Shown here: positions 1-6,175 of the stretch, piece after piece | Position numbering within the stretch: the first letter of the stretch is position 1 | How the letters are laid out: every line of letters begins with the position of its first letter | Assembly: GCA_958447445.1 (NCBI GenBank) | Contig: CAUDAE010000063.1 | Coordinates: 1 to 10,983, forward strand | Length of the DNA: 10,983 nucleotides | Reading direction: 5' to 3' | Source of the DNA: an uncultured Collinsella sp. | Lineage (GTDB): Bacteria; Actinomycetota; Coriobacteriia; Coriobacteriales; Coriobacteriaceae | Notes under the pieces: generated by a model | The model's input: the letters and a program-made list of their open reading frames with translations, nothing else | Told to the model about the DNA's origin: nothing | Databases searched by the model: none | Made by a program: the position numbers and the translations under genes

Positions 1-5
1 GGGGT

Positions 6-192
6 GCGGAGCTGAGGAAATGCGTAAGCATTTGCCAGAGCGGTGCGCAGGGCGCGAAGCGGCGCAGCGACCGCCTGCGCAGCAGGCTGACCCCCTGACG
101 GCCCACCCAAAGATTGTTAAAGCGACTGGCTCAGGCTGGTCGTTTTTTGTTGACCACGCATGGGGTCGAACCCGAAAGGGCGCGGAGCTGAG
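6..192 (+). repeat. Short direct repeat pair
   Basis: The 11-mer GCGGAGCTGAG occurs at 6-16 and again at 182-192. Both copies are preceded by G-rich bases and followed by similar but not identical bases (GAAATGC versus TAATCTGC). The copies are 176 bp apart and bracket the terminator. They could be the trace of a small duplication at the end of an upstream gene, or chance in GC-rich DNA. Confidence 0.35.
120..148 (+). terminator. Rho-independent terminator, plus strand
   Basis: A 7-bp stem (123-129 with 136-142, including two G-U pairs) closes a six-base loop and is followed directly by six T residues at 143-148. Upstream A residues can extend the stem into the T-tract. The reverse direction has only a weak tail, so this probably ends a gene lying to the left of the window. 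Confidence 0.7.
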
Positions 193-201
193 TAATCTGC
201 A

Positions 202-226
202 CCGTGATTCCCTTAGGGAAACACGG
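202..226. repeat. Hairpin 1 of a tandem pair
   Basis: The arms CCGTG (202-206) and CACGG (222-226) enclose an A-A mismatch and a second 5-bp stem (208-212 with 216-220), capped by the loop TTA. No T-tract follows on either strand, so it is not a classic terminator. It resembles the apex of the next hairpin at about 17 of 26 positions, which suggests a repeated element. Confidence 0.6.
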
Positions 227-230
227 CTAA

Positions 231-276
231 AGCCCCGTAGGCGTGTTCTCCTTAGGGGAATCATGCTTACGGGGCT
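231..276. repeat. Hairpin 2 of a tandem pair, long stem
   Basis: An outer stem AGCCCCGTAGGC (231-242) pairs with 265-276 with one G-U pair. The pairing continues through 243-245/262-264, one bulged T (261) and 246-251/255-260 to a TTA loop, giving about 21 base pairs. Reading minus, it lies about 47 bases after the flavoprotein stop and is followed only by TTTAG, so it could act as a weak terminator or as a 3' mRNA-end stabiliser. A REP-like repeat is the alternative. Confidence 0.6.
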
Positions 277-322
277 CGATGCATGTTGAGAAGTTGTGAT
301 CAAACTCAAAGTGAGAATCGAT

Positions 323-1849
323 TTAGTCTGCTCGATAGTGCGAACCTAAGCTTTCAGTTCGCTTGCGCATGGCTTTGACCATTTCCTGTGCTAGTCGAAT
401 CTGCGACTGTAGGCGGGCGAGGGCTGCGATCTCGCTGTCATCGGCATGCGGCTTGCTCAGCGCCATGGCCTTGTCTTGCAGGCTTTCAAGCTGTTGCAGG
501 GCCTCGGATAGGCCTGTTTCGGTCCTGTTGATCATGCAATAGGTGCTCATCGTGTGCTTAAGGCCGTGTGTCAGGCGTTCGGCATCTGTTGTGGAAATGC
601 CGTAGCGGGGGAGGGCGATATCCGCCTTCAGGGCTGTCTCAGGCTCTTTCTGCGCTGCAAGGGCTGCCGATGCGCCCGCGATGCGTCCGAACACGATGCC
701 GTTGGCGCTTGACAAGCCACCAATGCGGTCGGCGCCGTGCATGCCGCCTGTCGCCTCGCCGCAAGCGTAGAGGCCCTCAACGCCCGTGTGCGCGGTCTTA
801 TCGATCTTGATGCCGCCGTTAGCAGCGTGGGCATACATCGCAACGCGCATCTCGTCGGTCGGCGCGATGCCGTGCTCGTCTTGCAGCCAGGTGGCAAAGG
901 TCTGCACAAACTCTGGGACATCCTCGCGGGGGAAGTCGTAGTGGAGTGCCAGGCCTTCGACACCTGCCTGATCGATGACGAGATCGATAGCGCGGGAGGC
1001 CAAGCGTGACGTGAAGGGACCATATCCAGAGCGCTGCTCGAGCAGGTCGTCCAGCTTGTCGTCGGCAATATCTACCGGCTGGTCTACGTGCACGTAGCGC
1101 CAGGTTTTCTCATTGAAGACCAAGTTACGCCTGGGCTCGATGAAGCCGGGCATCATCTGCATGAACTCTATATTAGTAAGTGTTGCGCCGTGCGCCAGCG
1201 CGATGGCCTGCGAGGAACTGAGCACATCAGCCGACGTAAGGCTGCGCTCGAACAGGCCGCCTGTGCCACCGGCTGCGATGACCGTGGCCTTGGCAGCAAA
1301 GGGCACGATTCGATTTTCGGTAAGGTCGTAGAGTACGGTTCCGGTTATTCTGCCGTTCGTGTCCTCAACAAGGTCGATAAGCTCATGGCGGGGGAGCAGG
1401 CGAATGCCGAGCGACTCGATCCAGGTCGTCAGAGCGTCCTCAAGGGGCTTGCGGGTGAGGCCGCGCCACATGCGCGTCTTGTGGTCAAAGCAGGGGATAA
1501 ATTGCTTTTGTTGAGCACTCTTGGCGCTTTGCGGACGCTGGAGCTCAACGCCCAGGTCTTGCTCGAGCCAGTCAATCGCTTGGGGAATGCCGTGGACGAA
1601 CGCTTGGACGAGTTCGGGGTCGGCAACGCCGCCGCCGACGGCCAGGATGGTGTCGATGAGGTCCTGCTCGTCGTCTTCGTTAACGGGTCCGATAAGCCCT
1701 AGGCCCCAGGTTCCGGGGAAGAAGCTCGATCCACTCATAGTCTTGCCGGCGCTTGCCACAGTGACGGTTGCACCCGTGCGTGCCGCTTCGATGGCGGCGC
1801 AAAGGCCCGCAATGCCAGATCCAATTACCAGTACATCAGTCGATTCCAT
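323..1849 (-). CDS. FAD-dependent oxidoreductase, fumarate reductase/succinate dehydrogenase flavoprotein family
   Basis: This 508-residue cytoplasmic flavoprotein starts at the ATG at 1849, with AAAGGA six bases upstream; a longer frame to 1906 has no family match before this Met. Residues 5-33 form the FAD-binding Rossmann motif, with GSGIAG at 10-15. AAGG at 192-195 and the GEATGGMHGADRIGG block at 364-378 are typical of FrdA/SdhA and L-aspartate oxidase relatives. The C terminus ends in ESLGSHYRAD, close to the family's conserved ESRGxHxRxD motif. No signal peptide, haem motif or FMN-attachment domain is seen, and no iron-sulfur or membrane subunit lies beside it, so it is not an obvious respiratory complex. 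The block after HGADR reads IGGLSSA, which is unlike the LASNSLLE expected in aspartate oxidase (NadB). The class is secure; the substrate is unknown. Confidence 0.85.
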   Translation of the reverse strand: MESTDVLVIGSGIAGLCAAIEAARTGATVTVASAGKTMSGSSFFPGTWGLGLIGPVNEDDEQDLIDTILAVGGGVADPELVQAFVHGIPQAIDWLEQDLGVELQRPQSAKSAQQKQFIPCFDHKTRMWRGLTRKPLEDALTTWIESLGIRLLPRHELIDLVEDTNGRITGTVLYDLTENRIVPFAAKATVIAAGGTGGLFERSLTSADVLSSSQAIALAHGATLTNIEFMQMMPGFIEPRRNLVFNEKTWRYVHVDQPVDIADDKLDDLLEQRSGYGPFTSRLASRAIDLVIDQAGVEGLALHYDFPREDVPEFVQTFATWLQDEHGIAPTDEMRVAMYAHAANGGIKIDKTAHTGVEGLYACGEATGGMHGADRIGGLSSANGIVFGRIAGASAALAAQKEPETALKADIALPRYGISTTDAERLTHGLKHTMSTYCMINRTETGLSEALQQLESLQDKAMALSKPHADDSEIAALARLQSQIRLAQEMVKAMRKRTESLGSHYRAD

Positions 1850-2033
1850 CGGATTCCTTTCTCGTCCGGCGCATTGTCGCACGGGTGATCGGCAATGGGG
1901 CCGCAAAGACTCGGCAAATCGGTAAAGGGCAAATATGGCAGGTGGGCGTCATGGAGGCTCTGACGCTGCATCTCATCACATCTTGTATTTCGCCCCAACT
2001 GATATATCGGCATTAGCTACCCTGCGACAGCGC

Positions 2034-2070
2034 AAACAAAAAGAGCCGCTACCTGGGTGGGTAGCGGCTC
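2034..2070 (-). terminator. Terminator after the GGGtGRT gene
   Basis: A perfect 11-bp stem (2043-2053 with 2060-2070) closes a six-base loop. On the minus strand it is followed by TTTTTGTTT. It lies about 35 bases after the stop of the GGGtGRT gene and separates that transcript from the flavoprotein gene. Confidence 0.9.
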
Positions 2071-2105
2071 CAAAGCTCAACTATATGAGCATCGCGCGGG
2101 CGCGA

Positions 2106-3110
2106 TTAGGCCTTGAGGGCCTCCTCGACGGCGACAGCGCAGGCGACGGTGGCACCGACCATGGGGTTGTTGCCCATGCCGATGAGCCCCATCATGTCAA
2201 CGTGCGCAGGCACGGAGGAAGAACCGGCGAACTGGGCGTCGGAGTGCATACGGCCCATGGTGTCGGTCATGCCGTAAGAGGCAGGGCCGGCGCCCATGTT
2301 GTCCGGGTGCAGGGTACGACCAGTGCCGCCACCAGAAGCGACGGAGAAGTACTTCTTGCCAGCCTCGAGGCGCTCCTTCTTGTAGGTGCCAGCGACGGGG
2401 TGCTGGAAGCGCGTGGGGTTGGTGGAGTTACCGGTGATCGAGATGTCGACGTTCTCGTGCCACATGATGGCAACGCCCTCGCGGACGTCGTCGGCGCCGT
2501 AGCAGTTGACGGCGGCGCGGGGACCATCGGAGTAGGGGATGGTCTCGACGACCTTGAGCTCGCCCGTGAAGTAGTCGAACTGGGTCTTCACGTAGGTGAA
2601 GCCGTTGATGCGGGCGATGATCTGAGCAGCGTCCTTGCCCAGACCGTTGAGGATGACGCGCAGCGGCTTCTTGCGAGCCTTGTTGGCGTTTAGAGCCAGG
2701 CCGATAGCACCCTCAGCGGCAGCGAAGGACTCGTGACCGGCCAGGAAGGCGAAGCACTCGGTGTCGTCGGAGAGCAGCATAGCGCCCAGGTTGCCGTGGC
2801 CCAGACCGACCTTGCGGTCCTCGGCGACGGAGCCGGGAACGGTGAAGGCCTGGATGCCCTCGCCGATGATGGCGGCAGCCTCAGAAGCGGACTTGGCGCC
2901 ACGCTTGACAGCGAGAGCGCAACCGAGGGTGTAGGCCCACTCGGCGTTCTGGAAGGCGATGGACTGGGTGTTGTTGACGATCTCACGCGGGTTGAAGCCC
3001 TTGTCGGTGCAGATCTGCAGAGCTTCCTCGAGGGAGGCGATGCCGTTGTCGGCGAGGCACTTGTTGATCTTGTCAGCGCGGCGCTCGTAACCTTCGAACG
3101 TAACAGTCAT
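2106..3110 (-). CDS. GGGtGRT family protein
   Basis: This 334-residue soluble protein belongs to the uncharacterised family named for its GGGtGRT motif, present here as GGGTGRT at residues 260-266. A second glycine-rich stretch at the C terminus (MMGLIGMGNNPMVGAT, about 306-321) is also notable. Cysteines are at 18, 34, 64, 119, 203 and 324; none is in a CxxC pair. There is no signal peptide or membrane segment. The start at 3110 has GGGAGGG eight bases upstream. The gene lies 18 bp after the NifU-like gene and is followed by a strong terminator, so the two form a closed two-gene operon. Codon choice is very strongly biased, suggesting high expression. The glycine motif resembles a phosphate- or nucleotide-binding loop, but that is only inference; no biochemical role is known to me. 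Pairing with a NifU-type scaffold suggests Fe-S or metal handling. Confidence 0.9.
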   Translation of the reverse strand: MTVTFEGYERRADKINKCLADNGIASLEEALQICTDKGFNPREIVNNTQSIAFQNAEWAYTLGCALAVKRGAKSASEAAAIIGEGIQAFTVPGSVAEDRKVGLGHGNLGAMLLSDDTECFAFLAGHESFAAAEGAIGLALNANKARKKPLRVILNGLGKDAAQIIARINGFTYVKTQFDYFTGELKVVETIPYSDGPRAAVNCYGADDVREGVAIMWHENVDISITGNSTNPTRFQHPVAGTYKKERLEAGKKYFSVASGGGTGRTLHPDNMGAGPASYGMTDTMGRMHSDAQFAGSSSVPAHVDMMGLIGMGNNPMVGATVACAVAVEEALKA

Positions 3111-3128
3111 AGTTATTTCCCTCCCTTT

Positions 3129-3863
3129 CTACTCGTGAACCGGGAACACGCTGGCGACGGAGTGAGTCTCCTCGTCGGTGCGCGGGTCGATGTACTTGGC
3201 AGCGTTCTCCCACTGACCATAGTGGCCCATAGCGCCAGCGATGGCCTCCTCGGGGGTCTTGCCGGCCTTGACGGCGTCGGTGAACTTGCCGAGGTTCAGG
3301 AACTCGAATGCGATGATCTCGTTCTTGTCGTTGAGAGCCATGCGGGTGACGTAGCCCTGAGCGAGCTCGAGGTAACGAGCGCCCTTGGCCTTGGTGCCGA
3401 ACATGGTGCCGACCTGAGAGCGAAGGCCCTTGCCGAGGTCGTCGAGGGAGGCGCCCACGGGCAGGCCGCCCTCGGAGAACGCGGTCTGGCTGCGGCCGTA
3501 AACGATCTGCAGGAAGATCTCGCGCATAGCAACGTTGATGGCGTCGCAGACGAGGTCGGTGTTGAGGGCCTCGAGGATGGTCTTACCGGGAAGAATCTCG
3601 GAAGCCATGGCGGCAGAGTGGGTCATACCCGAGCAGCCGATGGTCTCAACGAGGGCCTCCTCGATGATGCCGTCCTTGACGTTCAGCGTGAGCTTGCAGG
3701 CGCCCTGCTGAGGTGCGCACCAACCCACACCGTGCGTAAGACCGGAGATGTCGGAAATCTCCTTAGCCTGGACCCACTTGCCCTCCTCGGGGATGGGTGC
3801 GGGGCCGTGGTATGCACCCTTGGCAACGGGGCACATGTTCTCCACTTCCTGTGAGTACTGCAT
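3129..3863 (-). CDS. NifU/SufU-like iron-sulfur scaffold relative, partner of GGGtGRT protein
   Basis: This is a 244-residue protein with a NifU N-terminal fold. Residues 57-100 align without gaps to the SufU encoded at 5741-6175: NVKDGIIEEA matches RVENGVIEEA, and Cys77 (IGCSGM) matches SufU Cys62 (HGCAIS). Other cysteines are 11, 49, 56 and 106. The Cys-Gly-Asp ligand motif of SufU is replaced by WCAPQQGAC. The third SufU ligand, in a VKCAEL context, appears replaced by KGARYLEL near 160-167. About 75 extra C-terminal residues are not part of a plain SufU. The ATG at 3863 has AGGAG six bases upstream; a longer frame to 4028 runs through the leader and has no support. It is the first gene of a two-gene operon with the GGGtGRT gene. 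A role in Fe-S assembly is inferred from the family; the rearranged cysteines leave open sulfur or metal sensing. Confidence 0.85.
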   Translation of the reverse strand: MQYSQEVENMCPVAKGAYHGPAPIPEEGKWVQAKEISDISGLTHGVGWCAPQQGACKLTLNVKDGIIEEALVETIGCSGMTHSAAMASEILPGKTILEALNTDLVCDAINVAMREIFLQIVYGRSQTAFSEGGLPVGASLDDLGKGLRSQVGTMFGTKAKGARYLELAQGYVTRMALNDKNEIIAFEFLNLGKFTDAVKAGKTPEEAIAGAMGHYGQWENAAKYIDPRTDEETHSVASVFPVHE

Positions 3864-3925
3864 GCCTCTCCTCTCTATCGTGTTGGCGTCCCGTCTGGGG
3901 GTCGTGGCTGGCGATTGCCGGGCGA

Positions 3926-3938
3926 CCCTTCGAAAGGG
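3926..3938. other. Small hairpin in the NifU-like leader
   Basis: CCCTT (3926-3930) pairs with AAGGG (3934-3938) across a CGA loop. It lies in the likely 5' untranslated region of the NifU-like gene, about 63 bases before its start. It is too small to call a riboswitch. Confidence 0.3.
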
Positions 3939-3956
3939 ACATGACATGCAGCCCCT

Positions 3957-3985
3957 ATAATACCGCGAAATGCACGGAATATTCG
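3957..3985 (-). promoter_or_regulatory. Possible promoter of the NifU-like/GGGtGRT operon
   Basis: On the minus strand TATTAT (3962-3957) matches the -10 consensus at five of six bases and is followed by A and G-rich bases. The -35 position 17 bases upstream (CGAATA, 3985-3980) is a poor match. The implied leader is about 85 bases. The same bases read TATAAT on the plus strand, without a -35 partner. Confidence 0.35.
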
Positions 3986-4022
3986 GCGAACGGCTCAGTT
4001 TTCGTAGCGAGATGCGCGGAAC

Positions 4023-4034
4023 TTTCAATTGAAA
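4023..4034. promoter_or_regulatory. 12-bp perfect palindrome, possible operator
   Basis: TTTCAATTGAAA is a perfect palindrome in the intergenic region between the divergent NifU-like and transposase-derived genes. It overlaps the weak -35 element of a plus-strand promoter candidate at 4023-4051. Its dyad symmetry and position fit a dimeric repressor site. The identity of the regulator cannot be inferred, and AT-rich palindromes of this size can occur by chance. Confidence 0.3.
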
Positions 4035-4051
4035 CGGTTTAACTCTATATT
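4023..4051 (+). promoter_or_regulatory. Possible promoter of the transposase-derived gene
   Basis: TATATT (4046-4051) matches the -10 consensus at five of six bases. Seventeen bases upstream TTTCAA (4023-4028) is a weak -35 match. The start codon is about 210 bases further on, giving an unusually long leader, so another promoter nearer the gene is possible. Confidence 0.3.
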
Positions 4052-4266
4052 CTGTGGTCGTGCACTTCCGTAGAGGGGGTCCGTCTTGGGCAAGCTTTTG
4101 GTCAGCTTTTGTAAGCGTTGCAGGGGTTGACCTGTTGTAACGGTGCCGTTCGCCGCCTGTTTACTGCCTTTGGCCGCGCGAGCGAATTGTTTTGCGTGAA
4201 TGTTTTGATGGCACGCTTCAATCGTGCTGTATTGGATGGCAAGCAGATCCCGGCGAAGGGAGCGCC

Positions 4267-5079
4267 ATGCAGCGCGTTTGGAGAACGGTTACCGGCTTTT
4301 ACCATGTCTGTGCCCGCGGTACGGGCAAGCAGCTCATCTTGGAGGGCGATGAAGACCGGTGGGAGTTCTTGGAGCTGATGCGTGAGTGCTGCCGCAAGGC
4401 GGGCGTGACGGTTATCGCCTGGTGCCTTATGGGCAATCACGTGCGTCTGGTGCTTGCAGATTACGAGGACGCGATGAGCGCGGCGATGCACCGGCTGCTT
4501 TTGACGTACGCGCGGCGGTTCAATAAACGCACGGGGCGCACAGGCCATCTGTTCCAGAACCGTTTTGACCGGCGTTCGCTCGATACCGACTGGCAGGTGA
4601 TGGAGGCTATTCGCTCCGTACACGCCGATCCGCAGGAGGTGGGCATCGGTCTCATTGAGCGTTATCCCTGGAGCAGCTTTGCGGAACATCTACGCTCTTA
4701 CGACTGTGATGCGGCCGATGCTGCGAGGGGATTTTCTGATCCTTCTTGCGTGCTTGAACTTTTTGGTTCTGCCGAGGGCTTTATTGCCTATTCGCTTTCG
4801 ACGCCCGACGGCAGCGAGCCGGCGCTGTGCGATATGAAAGAGACAGAGTGGGAACACCACGCCTTTGCCGACAAGTTGGCGAAGAGCCTCGGGGTTCCGC
4901 TCCGCGGGGTTAAAGCCGCGCCGTCGGCGCAGCGCAATATCGTCATTCTTGGATTGCACGATGCCGGTTTTACGGTGCGTCAGATTGAGCGATATACGGG
5001 GATTGGCAAAAGTACCGTTTCTCGTATCGTGCGTGCCTGTGCACGAACGGCGGTGCAGACTGGCCGAAACGTGGCGTAG
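4267..5079 (+). CDS. REP-associated (Y1/HUH) transposase-derived protein with C-terminal helix-turn-helix, probably catalytically inactive
   Basis: This is a 270-residue protein. The ATG at 4267 is preceded by AAGGGAG at good spacing; a TTG start at 4192 has no family support. Residues 8-140 follow the Y1 transposase pattern of REP-associated (RAYT) proteins: GFYHVCARG at the N terminus, AWCLMGNHVRLVL at 51-63, RTGHLFQNRF at 91-100 and YPWSSF at 133-138. The canonical HUH motif is His-hydrophobic-His; here it reads His58-Val59-Arg60, so one metal-binding His is lost. The usual RYIxxNP segment, which carries the nucleophilic Tyr, reads RSVHADP, with Ser117 at the Tyr position. Residues 222-260 form a helix-turn-helix (GFTVRQIERYTGIGKSTVSRIV). 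The frame is intact despite the lost catalytic residues, suggesting a retained DNA-binding role or very recent decay. It is divergent from the NifU-like gene and has no terminator that I can see. Confidence 0.8.
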   Translation: MQRVWRTVTGFYHVCARGTGKQLILEGDEDRWEFLELMRECCRKAGVTVIAWCLMGNHVRLVLADYEDAMSAAMHRLLLTYARRFNKRTGRTGHLFQNRFDRRSLDTDWQVMEAIRSVHADPQEVGIGLIERYPWSSFAEHLRSYDCDAADAARGFSDPSCVLELFGSAEGFIAYSLSTPDGSEPALCDMKETEWEHHAFADKLAKSLGVPLRGVKAAPSAQRNIVILGLHDAGFTVRQIERYTGIGKSTVSRIVRACARTAVQTGRNVA

Positions 5080-5685
5080 GACTGCCTGTGCACCGCAGCT
5101 GGGGTCGCCCATATGCCACAACCATTGTTCTAAAAGCTTGGTACGGTAACTGCACTTCTTAATATGCATAGAAAAATCGCCATCTTGCATAAAATAACGG
5201 CTCGGTCCGGGTTTGCCCGTGCCTACCCCCGTCTGCGCCGTGCAAAAAACGGAGTTTTCAGCATCGTGTTGCTGTCGGCACCGCCGCAATCTTGCAACAT
5301 ACGGGTCCCGAAGCTATTGATTCCCGCCGTTGCGCCCCCGAAGCGCGTGCCTGCGTCCCGTCAGACCGCGATGCTTGTTCTAAAACACAATATATATGCG
5401 CCTAAAGACGTTGATTAACGCTTTCGATGCGTATGCACACAGCTTGGCGTGCTGAATACTCGCAAAAATGCACGCCGCTCCCTATGGGACCCGTCTGCGG
5501 CAGGCGCGAAGCGAGTCGGAGCTTCGCAGAACGGGGCTTGGCGCATTGCTTGGCGGGCCCGGGGCCCTGCCGCAGGCCTTTGGTGCTGTGGAAAACGCCC
5601 GTGCTCGCGTCTGGCTGTGTGGCAAATGTCAGACGGGGCGCCGGACGCGCGGACTTTGTGCGTTCGCGCTCATTAGGTAAAAACA
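5080..5685. other. Intergenic region without a convincing gene
   Basis: About 600 bases separate the transposase-derived gene from the suf terminator. Short open frames exist on both strands (for example 5164-5418 plus and 5402-5713 minus), but none has a ribosome-binding site with a recognisable product or gene-like composition. An AT-rich patch near 5384-5399 has no usable -35 partner. The right part holds a GC-rich nested inverted repeat, listed separately. No tRNA, CRISPR or insertion-sequence ends are seen. Confidence 0.6.
5495..5575. repeat. GC-rich nested inverted repeat
   Basis: CTGCGGCAGG (5495-5504) is exactly complementary to CCTGCCGCAG (5566-5575). Inside lies a separate hairpin, GCGAAGC (5506-5512) with GCTTCGC (5521-5527), and a GGGCCC block at 5555-5560. 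The shape is that of a branched RNA or a palindromic repeat element. No T-tract follows, so it is not a simple terminator. Confidence 0.5.
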
Positions 5686-5708
5686 GAGCCGCCCGTATCG
5701 GGCGGCTC
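5678..5708 (-). terminator. Terminator of the suf operon
   Basis: A perfect 10-bp stem (5686-5695 with 5699-5708) closes a three-base loop. On the minus strand it is followed by TGTTTTTA. It lies about 32 bases after the sufU stop and marks sufU as the last gene of the operon. Confidence 0.92.
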
Positions 5709-5740
5709 GGCAATCAAAAACCTTGGATTCGGGGCATAAA

Positions 5741-6175
5741 CTACTGGTTAGCTTGCCCCTCGAGTATGCCGTCGAGGGTGCGCCAGGCGAGCTCGGCGCA
5801 TTTGACGCGGGCGGGCATGTGCGAGATGTCCTGGAGCTGGGCGGCTTCGTCCAGGTCTTCCAGGTCTTCCTCGGAGAGCTGCTCGCCGCGGATCATGGCG
5901 AGGAAGAGCTCTGCCAGGCGGTGAGCTTCCTCGACGGTCTCCCCGGTGATGAGGTCGGCCATGATGTCGGCGCTGGCCTGGCTGATGGCGCAGCCGTGGC
6001 CGGTAAAGGAGGCCTCCTCGATCACGCCGTTCTCGACGCGCAGCTGCAAGGTGAGCTCGTCGCCGCAGCTGGGGTTGATGCCGTCGTGCTCGTGCGTGGG
6101 AGCATCCATCTCGTATTTATAGTCGGGGTGCGAGTTGTGCTCCATAAATGTGGTGGAGGTGTACAGATTACCCAT
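5741..6175 (-). CDS. sufU: SufU, zinc-dependent sulfur acceptor / Fe-S assembly protein
   Basis: This 144-residue cytoplasmic protein accepts persulfide sulfur from SufS and passes it toward SufBCD. The SufU zinc-ligand set is visible: Cys37 and Asp39 in PSCGDEL, Cys62 in GHGCAIS and Cys126 in VKCAEL. The insert that separates SufU from IscU-type scaffolds is represented by the acidic stretch at 98-112 (EQLSEEDLEDLDEAA). The start at 6175 overlaps the sufS stop by eight bases (ATGGGTAA), with GGAG about eight bases upstream, which indicates translational coupling. A longer frame to 6268 only runs back inside sufS. It is the last gene of the operon. A SufE-type protein is excluded by the motif set. 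Confidence 0.95.
   Translation of the reverse strand: MGNLYTSTTFMEHNSHPDYKYEMDAPTHEHDGINPSCGDELTLQLRVENGVIEEASFTGHGCAISQASADIMADLITGETVEEAHRLAELFLAMIRGEQLSEEDLEDLDEAAQLQDISHMPARVKCAELAWRTLDGILEGQANQ

Larger units (their letters stand above)
1..322. other. Gene-free left edge
   Basis: I see no convincing gene here. A plus-strand reading frame open from the left edge stops at 96-98 and is followed by a terminator at 120-148, so the last codons of an upstream plus-strand gene may be present, but the encoded tail (rich in Arg, Ser and Leu) is not recognisable. An 89-residue frame at 20-289 runs through the terminator and the hairpins and looks spurious. The stretch also holds a short direct repeat and two tandem hairpins, listed separately. 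A tRNA T-arm-like string near 161-175 has no matching acceptor or anticodon arm. Confidence 0.6.

Noticed and set aside
161..176. String resembling a tRNA T-arm (GGGGTCGAACCC)
   Set aside because: The T-loop is one base short, and no acceptor stem, D-arm or anticodon arm can be found around it.
20..289. 89-codon plus-strand frame at the left edge
   Set aside because: It runs through a terminator and both hairpins, lacks a good ribosome-binding site and resembles no protein.
2733..3854. 373-codon plus-strand open frame opposite the GGGtGRT and NifU-like genes
   Set aside because: Same antisense artefact of codon bias; it spans two clearly real minus-strand genes and their intergenic gap.
4102..4689. 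195-codon minus-strand frame opposite the start of the transposase-derived gene
   Set aside because: It overlaps the conserved transposase domain on the other strand and has no family pattern of its own.
5164..5418. 84-codon plus-strand frame in the gap after the transposase-derived gene
   Set aside because: No clear ribosome-binding site, basic low-information product and no recognisable motif; not supported as a gene.
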